DNA of 64,000 nucleotides from Alphaproteobacteria bacterium (GTDB lineage Bacteria > Pseudomonadota > Alphaproteobacteria > Bin65). The stretch covers positions 1-64,000 of the forward strand of contig JAJEGH010000046.1 in NCBI GenBank assembly GCA_022819985.1, in the 5' to 3' direction. Positions 29,007-37,157 of this stretch are shown piece after piece (within the stretch, counting starts at the first letter, position 1; every line of letters begins with the position of its first letter). The notes under the pieces were generated by a model. The model made no database searches, was not told where the DNA came from, and saw nothing but the letters and a program-made list of their open reading frames with translations. Position numbers and translations under genes: made by a program.

Positions 29007-30127
29007 CGGACGCGATCCAGCCCGGAAAGCCCGTGCCGCCGGGCAGCGTTATCGGCATCCTCGGCGGCGGCCAGCTCGGCCGGATGATCGCGCTGGCGGC
29101 GGCGCCAATGGGCTACCGCTGCGCCGTCCTGACGCCGGAAGAAGGCAGCCCGGCGTCGCAGGTGGCCTGGCGGACCGTCGTCGCCCCCTACGACGATACG
29201 GCGGCCCTCTCCCGCCTTGCCGATCTGTCCGATGTCGTCACGCTCGAGTTCGAGAACGTGCCCGCGGCGGCCGTGTCGGCCCTGGCCGAAAAGGTGCCGA
29301 CCGCACCGGGAGCCGATGTTCTCGCCGTGACCCAGGACCGGCTGAAGGAAAAGACGCTGGCGCGCGAGGCGGGGCTTGCGACCGTCGCCTTCGCCGCCGT
29401 CGAGCGCGGCGACCTTTCCCCCATGATCGATACCGTCGGCTTTCCGGCCATCCTGAAGACCCGGCGCATGGGATACGACGGCAAGGGCCAGCGCCGGGTG
29501 GCGAACCTCGATGAGGCCGAACGGGCGTGCCGGGACCTCGGCGACGCGCTGATCGCCGAAGCCGTGTGTCCTTTCGACAAGGAGCTGTCCGTAATCGTTG
29601 CACGGTCCGCGGACGGCGAATTCCGGCCGTTCGACGCCGTTGAGAACGAGCATGAGAACCACATTCTGCGCACGACCCGGGCGCCGGCAAGGGTCGCTGA
29701 GGCTGTCCGCGCGGAGGCGCAGGCCGCGGCCTGCCGGCTTGCCGAGCGCCTGTCGCTCGTCGGCCTGCTGGCCGTCGAATTCTTCCGGTCGCCGGAAGGC
29801 GACCTGCTCGTCAACGAAATGGCGCCGCGGCCGCACAATTCCGGCCACTGGACGATCGATGCCTGCCGGACGAGCCAGTTCGAACAGCTGGTCCGGGCGA
29901 TCTGCGGCCTGCCGCTCGGCGATCCCGGGCGCCGGCACGATGCCGCGATGACGAACCTGCTGGGCGACGATGTCGATCGCTGGGCCGATAGCTGGGCCGG
30001 TCCGGTGGCCGACCCGGAAGTGCATCTGCACCTGTACGGCAAGGCCGAGGCCCGGCCGGGGCGCAAGATGGGGCATGTCACCCGGCTGCTGCCGCTCGGC
30101 GCGCTCGAGGAAACCGGCAACGGTTAG
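29003..30127 (+). CDS. purK: 5-(carboxyamino)imidazole ribonucleotide synthase PurK
   Basis: An ATP-grasp enzyme of 374 residues that carboxylates AIR to N5-CAIR with ATP and bicarbonate. The N-terminal [20 protein letters not shown] is diagnostic; ATP-grasp elements are [15 protein letters not shown] and [20 protein letters not shown] followed by HNSGHWTID. The start is uncertain: TTG at 29003 overlaps the purE stop, and a GTG ten codons further in is possible; the conserved sequence begins at residue 15. The open frame running back to 28355 belongs to purE territory and is not part of the gene. Confidence 0.93.
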   Translation: MTDAIQPGKPVPPGSVIGILGGGQLGRMIALAAAPMGYRCAVLTPEEGSPASQVAWRTVVAPYDDTAALSRLADLSDVVTLEFENVPAAAVSALAEKVPTAPGADVLAVTQDRLKEKTLAREAGLATVAFAAVERGDLSPMIDTVGFPAILKTRRMGYDGKGQRRVANLDEAERACRDLGDALIAEAVCPFDKELSVIVARSADGEFRPFDAVENEHENHILRTTRAPARVAEAVRAEAQAAACRLAERLSLVGLLAVEFFRSPEGDLLVNEMAPRPHNSGHWTIDACRTSQFEQLVRAICGLPLGDPGRRHDAAMTNLLGDDVDRWADSWAGPVADPEVHLHLYGKAEARPGRKMGHVTRLLPLGALEETGNG

Positions 30128-30312
30128 CGCGCTTGCACCGGTTCGATGCGACCTAAAATCCCTCCGGATCTGCGGGTTTCGCTTGCCGCCGGAAAAGGTC
30201 GCGGCTACAGGAAAGCGCTTGCATACGGGGCACCGGAAATGTCCGTCCTGCGTTTCGACGCGGGCGATCCAACGAAAGCCGGGCCCCGTATTTCAGTAAA
30301 CCGGAGGATTCC

Positions 30313-31269
30313 ATGAAGTTCAAAGCAACTCTGCTCGCTGCGGCCATTCTGGCTGTTGCGGCGCCGGCGAACGCCGAATCGGTCAATATCGGCGTACCGA
30401 ACTGGGTCGGCGCCAAAGCGATCGCGAACCTGATCAAGGTCGTCGTCGAGACCAAGATGGGCGGCACGACCGACATGGTGCCCGGCACCAACGCCAGCAT
30501 TTTCGCCGGCATGGACCGCGGCAAGGGCGAAATCGACGTCCATCCCGATGTCTGGCTGCCGAACCAGGAAACGTTCACCAACGAGTATGTCAAGAAGAAG
30601 AAGACGGTCGTTCTGAGCAAGAACCCCTATGTCGGCCGCCAGGGCTTCTGCGTTTCCAAGGACTTCTCGAAGAAGCACAAGGTAACCTCGATCTTCGACC
30701 TGACCCGTCCGGAAGTCGCCAAGGCGATGGACAGCGACGGTAACGGCAAGGGCGAGATCTGGATCGGCGCGCCGGGCTGGGCCTCGGCCAACGTCAACGA
30801 AATCAAGGTCCGGGACTACGGCCTGATGGCGTTCATGGAGCCGGTCCGCGCCGAGCAGAGCGTGATGACGGCGCGCGTCGGCGACAGCATCAAGAAGAAG
30901 CAGGGCTACGCCTTCTACTGCTATTCGCCCCACGCCATCTGGAACATGTTCGATATCGTGCGGCTGGAAGAGCCGAAATACGATCCCAAGAAGTACATCA
31001 TGGTCCAGCCGAAGCAGAGCGCGGACTGGAAGAAAAAGTCCAAGGTAATGACCGAAGACGCGCTGAAGGCGGTCCAGGTCGCCTGGTCGAAGTCGCTCGA
31101 AAAGCGCTCTCCGACCATCGCCGCCTTCCTGCGCAACATGAAGCTCGATTCCGATACGGTGAGCAATCTGGTTTTCGAGATCGCCGCCAAGCGGAGGGAT
31201 CCGGCAGAAGTGGCCAAGGAATGGGTCGCGAAGAACGGCAAGCGGGTCGACGGCTGGCTCGGCCTGTAG
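30313..31269 (+). CDS. Glycine betaine/quaternary-amine ABC transporter substrate-binding protein
   Basis: A 318-residue periplasmic protein of the OpuAC/ProX type. Residues 1-21 are a signal peptide ([20 protein letters not shown] then A), with cleavage predicted before ES. The mature part has the two-lobed OpuAC pattern: VNIGVPNWVGAKAIANLIKV, GEIDVHPDVWLPNQ, GWASANVN and FYCYSPHAIWNMFD, with the tryptophans and tyrosines expected of an aromatic cage for a trimethylammonium group. A GGAGG site lies 6 bases before the ATG. It is followed by an apparent terminator and then by the ATPase and permease genes, consistent with higher expression of the binding protein. Ligand within the betaine/choline/proline-betaine group is not determinable. 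Confidence 0.85.
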   Translation: MKFKATLLAAAILAVAAPANAESVNIGVPNWVGAKAIANLIKVVVETKMGGTTDMVPGTNASIFAGMDRGKGEIDVHPDVWLPNQETFTNEYVKKKKTVVLSKNPYVGRQGFCVSKDFSKKHKVTSIFDLTRPEVAKAMDSDGNGKGEIWIGAPGWASANVNEIKVRDYGLMAFMEPVRAEQSVMTARVGDSIKKKQGYAFYCYSPHAIWNMFDIVRLEEPKYDPKKYIMVQPKQSADWKKKSKVMTEDALKAVQVAWSKSLEKRSPTIAAFLRNMKLDSDTVSNLVFEIAAKRRDPAEVAKEWVAKNGKRVDGWLGL

Positions 31270-31304
31270 ACCCGCGGGCAATCTCCGCATAGCAAAGTCA
31301 GAAC

Positions 31305-31346
31305 CGCCATCGGGGCTCCGGCCCCGGTGGCGCTCTTCTTTCGTTT
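31305..31346 (+). terminator. Intrinsic terminator/attenuator inside the betaine-type transporter operon
   Basis: CGCCATCGGGGC (31305-31316) pairs with GCCCCGGTGGCG (31321-31332), 12 pairs with a single G-T wobble and a four-base loop, followed by the T-rich CTCTTCTTTCGTTT. It sits between the binding-protein gene and the ATPase gene, where partial termination would keep binding-protein mRNA in excess. Confidence 0.6.
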
Positions 31347-31358
31347 GACCGCCAACGC

Positions 31359-32453
31359 ATGAGCGCCGTTGCAACCGAGGTCATGTCCGGAACCGGCCGG
31401 GCGGATACCGCCATCGAGATCGAAGGCGTCTGGAAGATTTTCGGCGCCCGGGCCCGGGGGGCGCTGGACGCCGTGCGGGCCGACGACATCTCCAAGGCCG
31501 AGGTTCTGGAGCGGTTCGACTGCGTGGTCGGCGTGGCGGATGTAAGCCTTTCGGTCCGGCGCGGCGAAATCTATTGCGTCATGGGCCTGTCGGGCAGCGG
31601 CAAGTCCACACTGGTCCGGCATATCAACCGGCTGCTCGAACCGACCGCCGGCCGCGTCCTGGTCAACGGCGAAGATATCCTGTCGTTGCAGGACGACGCC
31701 TTGCGGCGCTACCGCAACGAACATATCGGAATGGTGTTCCAGAATTTTGCGCTGATGCCCCACCGGTCGGTGCTGGACAATATCTCCCTGCCGCTGGAAA
31801 TCCGTGGCGTGAGCAAGAACGAGCGCACCGAAGTGGCCCAGCGCGCGATCCGGATGGTCGAGCTCGGCGGCTGGGGCCACAAATTCGCGCACGAGCTTTC
31901 CGGCGGTATGCAGCAGCGGGTCGGCCTCGCACGGGCGCTGGCCGCCGACCCTGAAATCCTGCTGATGGACGAGCCGTTCAGCGCGCTCGACCCGCTGATC
32001 CGGCGGCAGCTCCAGGACGAGTTCATCAAGCTTGCCGGCGTCATGAACAAGACGACCGTCTTCATCACCCACGACCTCGACGAGGCCGTCCGCATCGGCG
32101 ACCGGATCGCGATCATGCGCGACGGCCGGGTCGTCCAGACCGGCCGGCCGGAAGAAATCGTGCTGCATCCGGAAGACGACTATGTCGCCGATTTCGTCGC
32201 CGGCATTTCGCGCCTGAAAGTGGTGCGCGCCTACGCCGTGATGAAAGGGCTCGACGAGCACGAAGCCGAACACGGGCCGGTCCCGGCCGATGCGCGGCGC
32301 TTCCGGCACGACGAGAATCTGAGCGTCCTGATCGAGGCGGCGATCGAGGACGATGCGCCGGTCGTCGTGGTCGACGGGGACGGGCGGGACATCGGCGCGA
32401 TCACGCGCGCCGACCTGCTGCGCGCCGTGGTGGAAGGAACGGAAACGTCATGA
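31359..32453 (+). CDS. Betaine-type ABC transporter ATP-binding protein (ProV/OpuAA family)
   Basis: A 364-residue ATPase. Walker A is GLSGSGKSTLVRHINRL (about residue 75), the Q-loop is MVFQNFALMPHRSV, the signature is HELSGGMQQRVGLARALAAD, and Walker B is EILLMDEPFSALDP. After residue 270 comes a regulatory part with a partial CBS-like pattern (SVLIEAAIEDDAPVVVVDGD then RADLLRAVVEG), as in ProV/OpuAA where it senses ionic strength. A non-conserved insertion (residues 25-50, ARARGALDAVRADDISKAEV) sits between the first strand and the core, also typical of ProV. The stop overlaps the permease start (ATGA). Confidence 0.9.
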   Translation: MSAVATEVMSGTGRADTAIEIEGVWKIFGARARGALDAVRADDISKAEVLERFDCVVGVADVSLSVRRGEIYCVMGLSGSGKSTLVRHINRLLEPTAGRVLVNGEDILSLQDDALRRYRNEHIGMVFQNFALMPHRSVLDNISLPLEIRGVSKNERTEVAQRAIRMVELGGWGHKFAHELSGGMQQRVGLARALAADPEILLMDEPFSALDPLIRRQLQDEFIKLAGVMNKTTVFITHDLDEAVRIGDRIAIMRDGRVVQTGRPEEIVLHPEDDYVADFVAGISRLKVVRAYAVMKGLDEHEAEHGPVPADARRFRHDENLSVLIEAAIEDDAPVVVVDGDGRDIGAITRADLLRAVVEGTETS

Positions 32454-33973
32454 CCGGCGCGGCCGAAACCGCCCCTCCGGCCGGCAGCCAGTCGGACCAG
32501 ACCGGCCCGCTCGTCGCGGAGTTCACGCAAACCGACGGCGCCTACTACCGCCGGACGTTCGAGCGCATCGGCGGATCGTCCAAATTCGTCTGGATCTTTC
32601 ATCCCTGGGCTGCGCTGCTCGGCCCGGTCTGGTACGGCGCGCGCGGCCTGTGGAGCGCGGCCCTGCCGTTCCTGCTGGTCGAGACCTTCGCCTTCATCCA
32701 GATGGCCCGCGGCCTGTTCGGCAACCTGGCGACCGACGCCTACGCCCGGGTCGCCCAGATCGAGGCCACGCTGGCCTTCCGCAAGAAGCAGCTCGAGGCG
32801 GCGCGCGCCGCCAACGCCGACAATGTGGAGGTGTTCGAACGCACGGTGCGATCGCTCGAAGCGGCCATCGACGGCATCCGGCAGGAGGCGCTGGAAATCG
32901 AACAGGGCGCGATCTGGGTGGTCCTGTCCGGTATCGCGATGCTGCTGGTCTTCAAGGCGGCCGAAGGCTTCTGGGCGAACCGGGCGCTGGAGAAGCGCTT
33001 TTCGGAATGGCTCTCCGACCGGAAGGTCGCCAGCGGCGTCTCGGTGCGGCGTACGATGCTCAGCATCGTCTTCTGCCTCGTCATCGTGGCGGCGTCGATC
33101 CTGCACTATGCCTTCCCCGGCGAGTTCGACATCCTCGCCGGCTTTCCGACCGACGACATCTTCCGCAGCGAATCGAGCGAGGCGGTCAAGGCCTTTTTCG
33201 AGGCCGTCACGACCGGCGGCAGCGCCTTCTTCGGCTCCATCGCCTACGGCATCCGCGTGATCCTGGATTTCCTCGAGATCGTCTTCGTCGAAACGCCGTG
33301 GCTCGTCGTCGCCAGCTTCATCATCCTGCTGACCGGCCTTTCCGCCGGCCCGCGCCCGGCGATCTGGGCCGGCGCCTTCCTCGGCTACATGGGCATCCTG
33401 GGCTTCTGGGACAAAGCGATGACGACACTGGCCCTGCTCGGCACCGCGGCGTGCATCTCCATCGCCATCGGCATTCCGCTCGGCGTCTATTGCGCCCGGC
33501 GGCCCAGGGTCTACGCCGCAATCCGGCCGATCATGGATTTCATGCAGACCATGCCGGCCTTCGTGTTCATGATCCCGGTGATCGCCTTTTTCGGCACCGG
33601 CAAGCCGGCCGCCGTCGTCACGACGATGATCTTCGGCGGCACGCCGGTGGTGCGGTTGACGGTGCTCGGCCTGCGCGGCGTGCCCGAATCCGTGCGCGAG
33701 GCCGCGATCGCCTACGGCGCCTCGAAATTCTACCTGCTGACCAAGGTCGATCTGCCGCTCGCCAAGCCGTCCATCATCGCCGGCATCAACCAGACCATCA
33801 TGCTGAGCCTGGCCATGGTGGTCGTCGCCTCCCTGATCGGCGCCAAGGGCCTCGGCGAGGACGTGCTGGAGGCGCTGCAATACGCCTCCGTGGGGCAGGG
33901 CATCCTCGCCGGCTTCGCCATCCTGTTCTGCGCCCTGATCCTCGACCGCATCGTGGCGGGGGCGAAGACCTGA
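32450..33973 (+). CDS. Betaine-type ABC transporter permease with an extra N-terminal membrane domain
   Basis: A 507-residue inner-membrane protein. The C-terminal half (about 275-500) is a ProW-type permease: multiple membrane helices and the EAA loop near residue 400 (GVPESVREAAIAYGASKFY followed by LLTKVDLPLAKPSI). The first 200 residues are additional: a DUF2628-like segment (KFVWIFHPWAALLGPVWYGA), a coiled-coil stretch (about 100-150, IEATLAFRKKQLEAARAANA) and two more predicted membrane spans. ProW proteins do have a variable N-terminal extension, but this fusion with a DUF2628-like module is unusual. Starts ATGA-coupled to the ATPase gene. Confidence 0.85.
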   Translation: MTGAAETAPPAGSQSDQTGPLVAEFTQTDGAYYRRTFERIGGSSKFVWIFHPWAALLGPVWYGARGLWSAALPFLLVETFAFIQMARGLFGNLATDAYARVAQIEATLAFRKKQLEAARAANADNVEVFERTVRSLEAAIDGIRQEALEIEQGAIWVVLSGIAMLLVFKAAEGFWANRALEKRFSEWLSDRKVASGVSVRRTMLSIVFCLVIVAASILHYAFPGEFDILAGFPTDDIFRSESSEAVKAFFEAVTTGGSAFFGSIAYGIRVILDFLEIVFVETPWLVVASFIILLTGLSAGPRPAIWAGAFLGYMGILGFWDKAMTTLALLGTAACISIAIGIPLGVYCARRPRVYAAIRPIMDFMQTMPAFVFMIPVIAFFGTGKPAAVVTTMIFGGTPVVRLTVLGLRGVPESVREAAIAYGASKFYLLTKVDLPLAKPSIIAGINQTIMLSLAMVVVASLIGAKGLGEDVLEALQYASVGQGILAGFAILFCALILDRIVAGAKT

Positions 33974-34067
33974 GTTCGCCCCGCGGGCGCGCGCACGGCA
34001 CTGGAAACCGGACGGCGGCCCGGCGATAATCGGCCCGCTCCGACACCATGACGCGAGGGGAACAGCC

Positions 34068-35789
34068 ATGACTGCGGCCGAAGAGTTCGAAGCCCTCTGG
34101 CCCGGCGGCGTCAGCGCGGTGCCGGCCGTGCCCCCGGCGCCGCGGCCGTCGGATCTCAACGGCAAGCGCATCGGGTTCCTGTGGGACTATGTCTTCAGGG
34201 GCGATGAAATCTTCCCGGTGCTGGAGAGCGCCCTCGCCGAGACCTACGACGATGTCGAGATCGTTGGCTACGACGCCTTCGGCTCGACCTTCGCCGGCGA
34301 CGAGCACGAGACGCTGGCCGCGTTGCCGCAGCGGCTGAAGGAACTCGGGATCGACGCGGTGGTGTCCGGCGTCGGCGGTTGAGGCGCCTGCACGCCCGCC
34401 GTGATGCGGGCCAGCGCCATCGTCGAGAAAACCGGAATACCCACCGCCTCCCTGGTCTGCGACGGCTTCATCGGGCAAGCCGCCGGCATCGCGCCGGGGC
34501 TCGGCATCGCCGGCCTGCCGGTCGCCCGTATCGTCGGCCATGTCGACGGGCAGGACCTCGACGAGCTGCGGCAGAACCTGAAGGCGGTCACGTCGAAGGC
34601 CGTGATCGACTGTCTCACCAAACCGGTGGAGGCGGCGACGGCGGCATCCGGACTCACCAGCGATACCGTCGTTGCGCAGGGCTCGTTCGATGACGTGAAC
34701 CGGGTGTTCTACGAGCGCCGGTGGAGCGACGGCCTGCCGATCGTGCCGCCGACGGCCGACCGCGTGGCCGCATTCCTGTCTTGCACCGACGGCGATCCCG
34801 ATCGCGTGATCGGCGTGCTCAAGCCCTCCGGCTCGGCGGCGACCGTCCGGAACGTGGCGATCAACGGTGTGATGGCGAATTGCCTGCCGGAACATATGCC
34901 GGTGCTGATCGCCATTGCCGAAGCGCTCGCCGATCCCGGCTATGGCGTCGAACACAGCGGCGATACCACCGGCGGGGATGCGCTCATAATCCTGAGCGGC
35001 CCGGTCGTCGAGCGGTTGCAGTTCAATTGCGCGGAGGCGGCGCTGCGCGACGGCTACCGGGCGAACACCAGCGTCGGCCGGTTCCTGCGCCTTTACCTGC
35101 GCAACGTCGCCCGCTGCCTGCCGGGCGCCACGGACAAGAGCACATTCGGCCATACCTGGCGCGTCGTCCTAGCCGAGAACGGTGCGGCGGCGCAGGAGCT
35201 TGGCTGGCCGTCGTTCAGCGCCGATGCCGGCTTCGAGGCGGATGCGAACGTCGTCACCGTCGGCCGCTTTACCGGCAGCAGCGTGATCGGCTCGATCTAC
35301 GGCAACGACCCGCACACCATCGCCCGCTACCTGGCGGACGGCCTGGTCCGCCAATCGGGCTGGGAGCTCGTCTTCACCCTTGGCTTTTCCCGCGGCCTCT
35401 ATCGCCCGCTGCTCGTCCTGAGCCCGATGGTGGCGAAGACGCTGGCGCGCAGCGGCACGACGAAAGAGCGGCTGCGCGGCCTGCTGTTCCGGTATGCGCG
35501 GCTGCCCGCAAGCAAGCTGGAATCCTATATCGGCGCCTGGTCCAACATGGTGCCCGGGAACCGGAGCCTGAACGAGCTGGTGGAAGCCGGCAAGGCGGCG
35601 CCCCACTACGGCGAAAGCGACGATCCCGAACGGTCGGTGCCGATCGTCGAAAAGCCGGAGGATATCCTTCTGGTGCTGAGCGGCGACCCGCTCCGCTCCA
35701 ATGCCTGCGCGTTCGCCAGCAACGGCATGCACGGCTTTCCGACCGGCAAACGCATCCGAATGCCGGCGGAAAAGTGCAGGGATTCGTAG
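34068..35789 (+). CDS. Predicted selenoprotein: UGSC/GrdB-like Sec domain fused to an uncharacterised domain
   Basis: Read as a single 573-residue protein, with the in-frame TGA at 34380-34382 (codon 105) decoded as selenocysteine. Both sides are in the same frame and the join reads VVSGVGG-U-GACTPAVMRAS, i.e. Sec-Gly-Ala-Cys-Thr. This resembles the UGSC-family motif and, as I recall, the Sec-Gly-x-Cys-Thr site of GrdB-type reductase subunits, including the following EKTGIP segment. Residues 1-190 form that domain. Residues about 200-573 (RRWSDGLPIVPPTADRV, VRNVAINGVMANCLPEHMP, DTTGGDALIILSGPVVERLQ) belong to an uncharacterised family. A GAGGGG site precedes the ATG. A hairpin suited to a bacterial SECIS follows the TGA. 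It starts 94 bases after the betaine-type permease. Without selenium decoding it would look like two truncated ORFs, 104 and 462 residues. A thiol/selenol redox role is inferred, not shown. Confidence 0.8.
34383..34411 (+). promoter_or_regulatory. Candidate bacterial SECIS element
   Basis: Immediately after the in-frame TGA, GCCCGC (34394-34399) pairs perfectly with GCGGGC (34406-34411), enclosing the six-base loop CGTGAT. Seventeen bases separate the TGA from the loop, and a G occupies the second loop position followed by T, matching what is known of bacterial SECIS hairpins read by SelB (loop about 16-37 bases downstream, G in the first two loop positions). It lies inside the coding sequence, as all bacterial SECIS elements do. 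Confidence 0.65.
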
Positions 35790-35824
35790 AGGCCGCTATC
35801 GCGGAACGGGCTGAGCGAACCGCG

Positions 35825-35862
35825 CCCTTCGATACGCTGCTTCGCGGCTACTCAGGGTGAGG
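35825..35862. repeat. REP-like unit, family GATACGC...GCTACTC (copy 1)
   Basis: CCCTTCGATACGC, a small hairpin (TGCTTCGCGG region), then GCTACTCAGGGTGAGG. The ends match, in opposite orientation, the unit at 35889-35933. Located in the 209-base gap between the selenoprotein gene and the convergent COQ9 gene. Confidence 0.6.
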
Positions 35863-35888
35863 GGTGAGGAGTATCCCGAACACTCTTC

Positions 35889-35962
35889 TCCTCATCCCGA
35901 GTAGCCCCGGACTTGTCCGGGGCGTATCGAGGGAGCCTGCCCTGAGCGAAACCGAAGAAGCG
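35889..35962. repeat. REP-like unit, same family (copy 2), with a second repeat type attached
   Basis: CCTCATCCCGAGTAGCC, hairpin CCCCGGAC TTG TCCGGGG, then GCGTATCGAGGG (to 35933): the reverse complement of copy 1 with a different central hairpin. It is followed by GAGCCTGCCCTGAGCGAAAC to 35962, whose complement is close to 1141-1165. Together with copy 1 it forms a convergent pair in the gap between two convergent genes, where such elements often act as bidirectional mRNA stabilisers or terminators. Confidence 0.65.
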
Positions 35963-35998
35963 CCTCGCTGCCGTGGTTCCATCCAAGGCGGATACGCA

Positions 35999-36679
35999 TT
36001 AGTCCCGGAAGCTGCCCGGCTGCGCCTGTTTCAGGAAATTGCGCAGGCCGAGCGGATCGGGCAGGCGCTCGAGCGTTTCCTTGAGGCGCTGCGTGGCCTT
36101 CGGAATCTGCATCGTCTCGTCGATGCGCCGTTCCAGGAAGCGCCACGTCCGCTCCGAGCCTTCGGAACCGTCGTTCAGCCAGAAGACGACGGTCGCGCCG
36201 TAGACGCCGGCGAGCAGGCCGCGCTTGGTGTAAAAGTTGAAATCCGTCGCCGTATCGCCGGCGGCGCGCCAGATCGCATCGACCGTCCGGTAGAGAATGC
36301 GCATGCCGGCCGGTCCGTTGGGCGGGAAGGACAGCACGGTGAGCCCCCGGCGCACGGCGTCGCGATGGCCGGCATTCCGCTCCAGCCGCACCCGGACAGC
36401 GCGGGCGATCCGGTCGCGCACCCGCATGGCTTCGAGATCCTCTTCCGCCAGCGCGGCGGCCATCTCCTCGTCGGCGACCCGGTTGAAATATTCGATCGCG
36501 TCGATGGCGCCGCGCGGGAAGGCGCGATGCGGGAAGTCGGCGTCGAGCCCGGCCTGTTCCGCCGCCGCGGCCATCGCCGTGCCGGTCCAGCCGTCGAAGG
36601 GGACATGGTCGAGCAATGCAACGAGCAGCGCCCGGCGCTCCGCCTCGAACCGCTCCGTTTCCGGTGTCTCGTCGTTCAT
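35999..36679 (-). CDS. COQ9 family ubiquinone biosynthesis protein
   Basis: A 226-residue soluble protein of the COQ9 family, a TetR-fold lipid-binding protein that presents ubiquinone intermediates to hydroxylases. The family N-terminus ([20 protein letters not shown]) and the central conserved segment ([20 protein letters not shown] followed by [12 protein letters not shown]) are intact, ending in an amphipathic C-terminal helix. It is largely restricted to alphaproteobacteria and mitochondria. Divergent from rpsU, with 187 bases between. Confidence 0.88.
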   Translation of the reverse strand: MNDETPETERFEAERRALLVALLDHVPFDGWTGTAMAAAAEQAGLDADFPHRAFPRGAIDAIEYFNRVADEEMAAALAEEDLEAMRVRDRIARAVRVRLERNAGHRDAVRRGLTVLSFPPNGPAGMRILYRTVDAIWRAAGDTATDFNFYTKRGLLAGVYGATVVFWLNDGSEGSERTWRFLERRIDETMQIPKATQRLKETLERLPDPLGLRNFLKQAQPGSFRD

Positions 36680-36833
36680 GCGGCTGCGTTCCCTGTCCCG
36701 ACAATCTAGGAACCGGCTGCCAAATTGTCACCGTGTTTTGCTTTTCCGGCGGCGTGTGATAGATAGCACCCGATTGCACGGGCGTCCCGGCCGGCAGGCG
36801 GGCGCCCTTTTCGCATACGCGAAGGCGAAGACA

Positions 36834-36878
36834 GGATTGCCGGCAGCCGGATTGCCGGTAACGGGATTGAAGGAGACC
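36834..36878 (+). repeat. Three 15-bp tandem units in the rpsU leader
   Basis: GGATTGCCGGCAGCC (36834-36848), GGATTGCCGGTAACG (36849-36863) and GGATTGAAGGAGACC (36864-36878) follow one another without gap. The third unit contains the ribosome-binding AAGGAG of rpsU, so the tandem array runs directly into the translation start region. Confidence 0.7.
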
Positions 36879-37091
36879 CTGACCATCGTTCAGGTCGTAG
36901 TCCGAGACAACAATGTCGATCAGGCCCTGAAGGCGCTGAAGAAGAAGATGCAGCGCGAGGGCGTGTTCCGCGAAATGAAGCTGCGCCGCAGCTACGAGAA
37001 GCCGTCGGAACGCAAGGCGCGCGAAAAGGCCGAGGCGGTGCGCCGCGCCCGCAAGCTGGCGCGCAAGCGCATGGAGCGCGAAGGCTTCTAG
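36867..37091 (+). CDS. rpsU: 30S ribosomal protein S21
   Basis: S21 of the small ribosomal subunit, recognisable throughout: [20 protein letters not shown] followed by [20 protein letters not shown] and the basic tail [14 protein letters not shown]. The start is odd. Conserved sequence begins at an ATC codon (36885) with AGGAG exactly 9 bases upstream, giving (M)VQVVVRDNN, but ATC is not a standard start. The coordinates use the nearest standard codon, TTG at 36867, giving 74 residues, yet that codon lies before the ribosome site; an in-frame CTG at 36879 is another choice. I consider ATC initiation the most likely. It is preceded by a 15-bp tandem triplication. Confidence 0.9.
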   Translation: MKETLTIVQVVVRDNNVDQALKALKKKMQREGVFREMKLRRSYEKPSERKAREKAEAVRRARKLARKRMEREGF

Positions 37092-37157
37092 CTTCTCCGG
37101 GCTGCAGCGGCCCGGTGCTCCGATCGCAAAGATGAACGGCGCGGCCGTGTAGCGGCG

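Noticed and set aside
34380-34382. TGA as a simple nonsense mutation or sequencing error making a pseudogene
   Set aside because: It falls exactly on the expected selenocysteine position, both sides stay in one frame, and a SECIS-like hairpin follows at the right distance. No other lesion is present in 1.7 kb.
36297-37091. A long ORF fusing upstream sequence to S21
   Set aside because: The upstream part overlaps the COQ9 gene antisense and has no S21 family sequence; AGGAG lies just before the conserved part.
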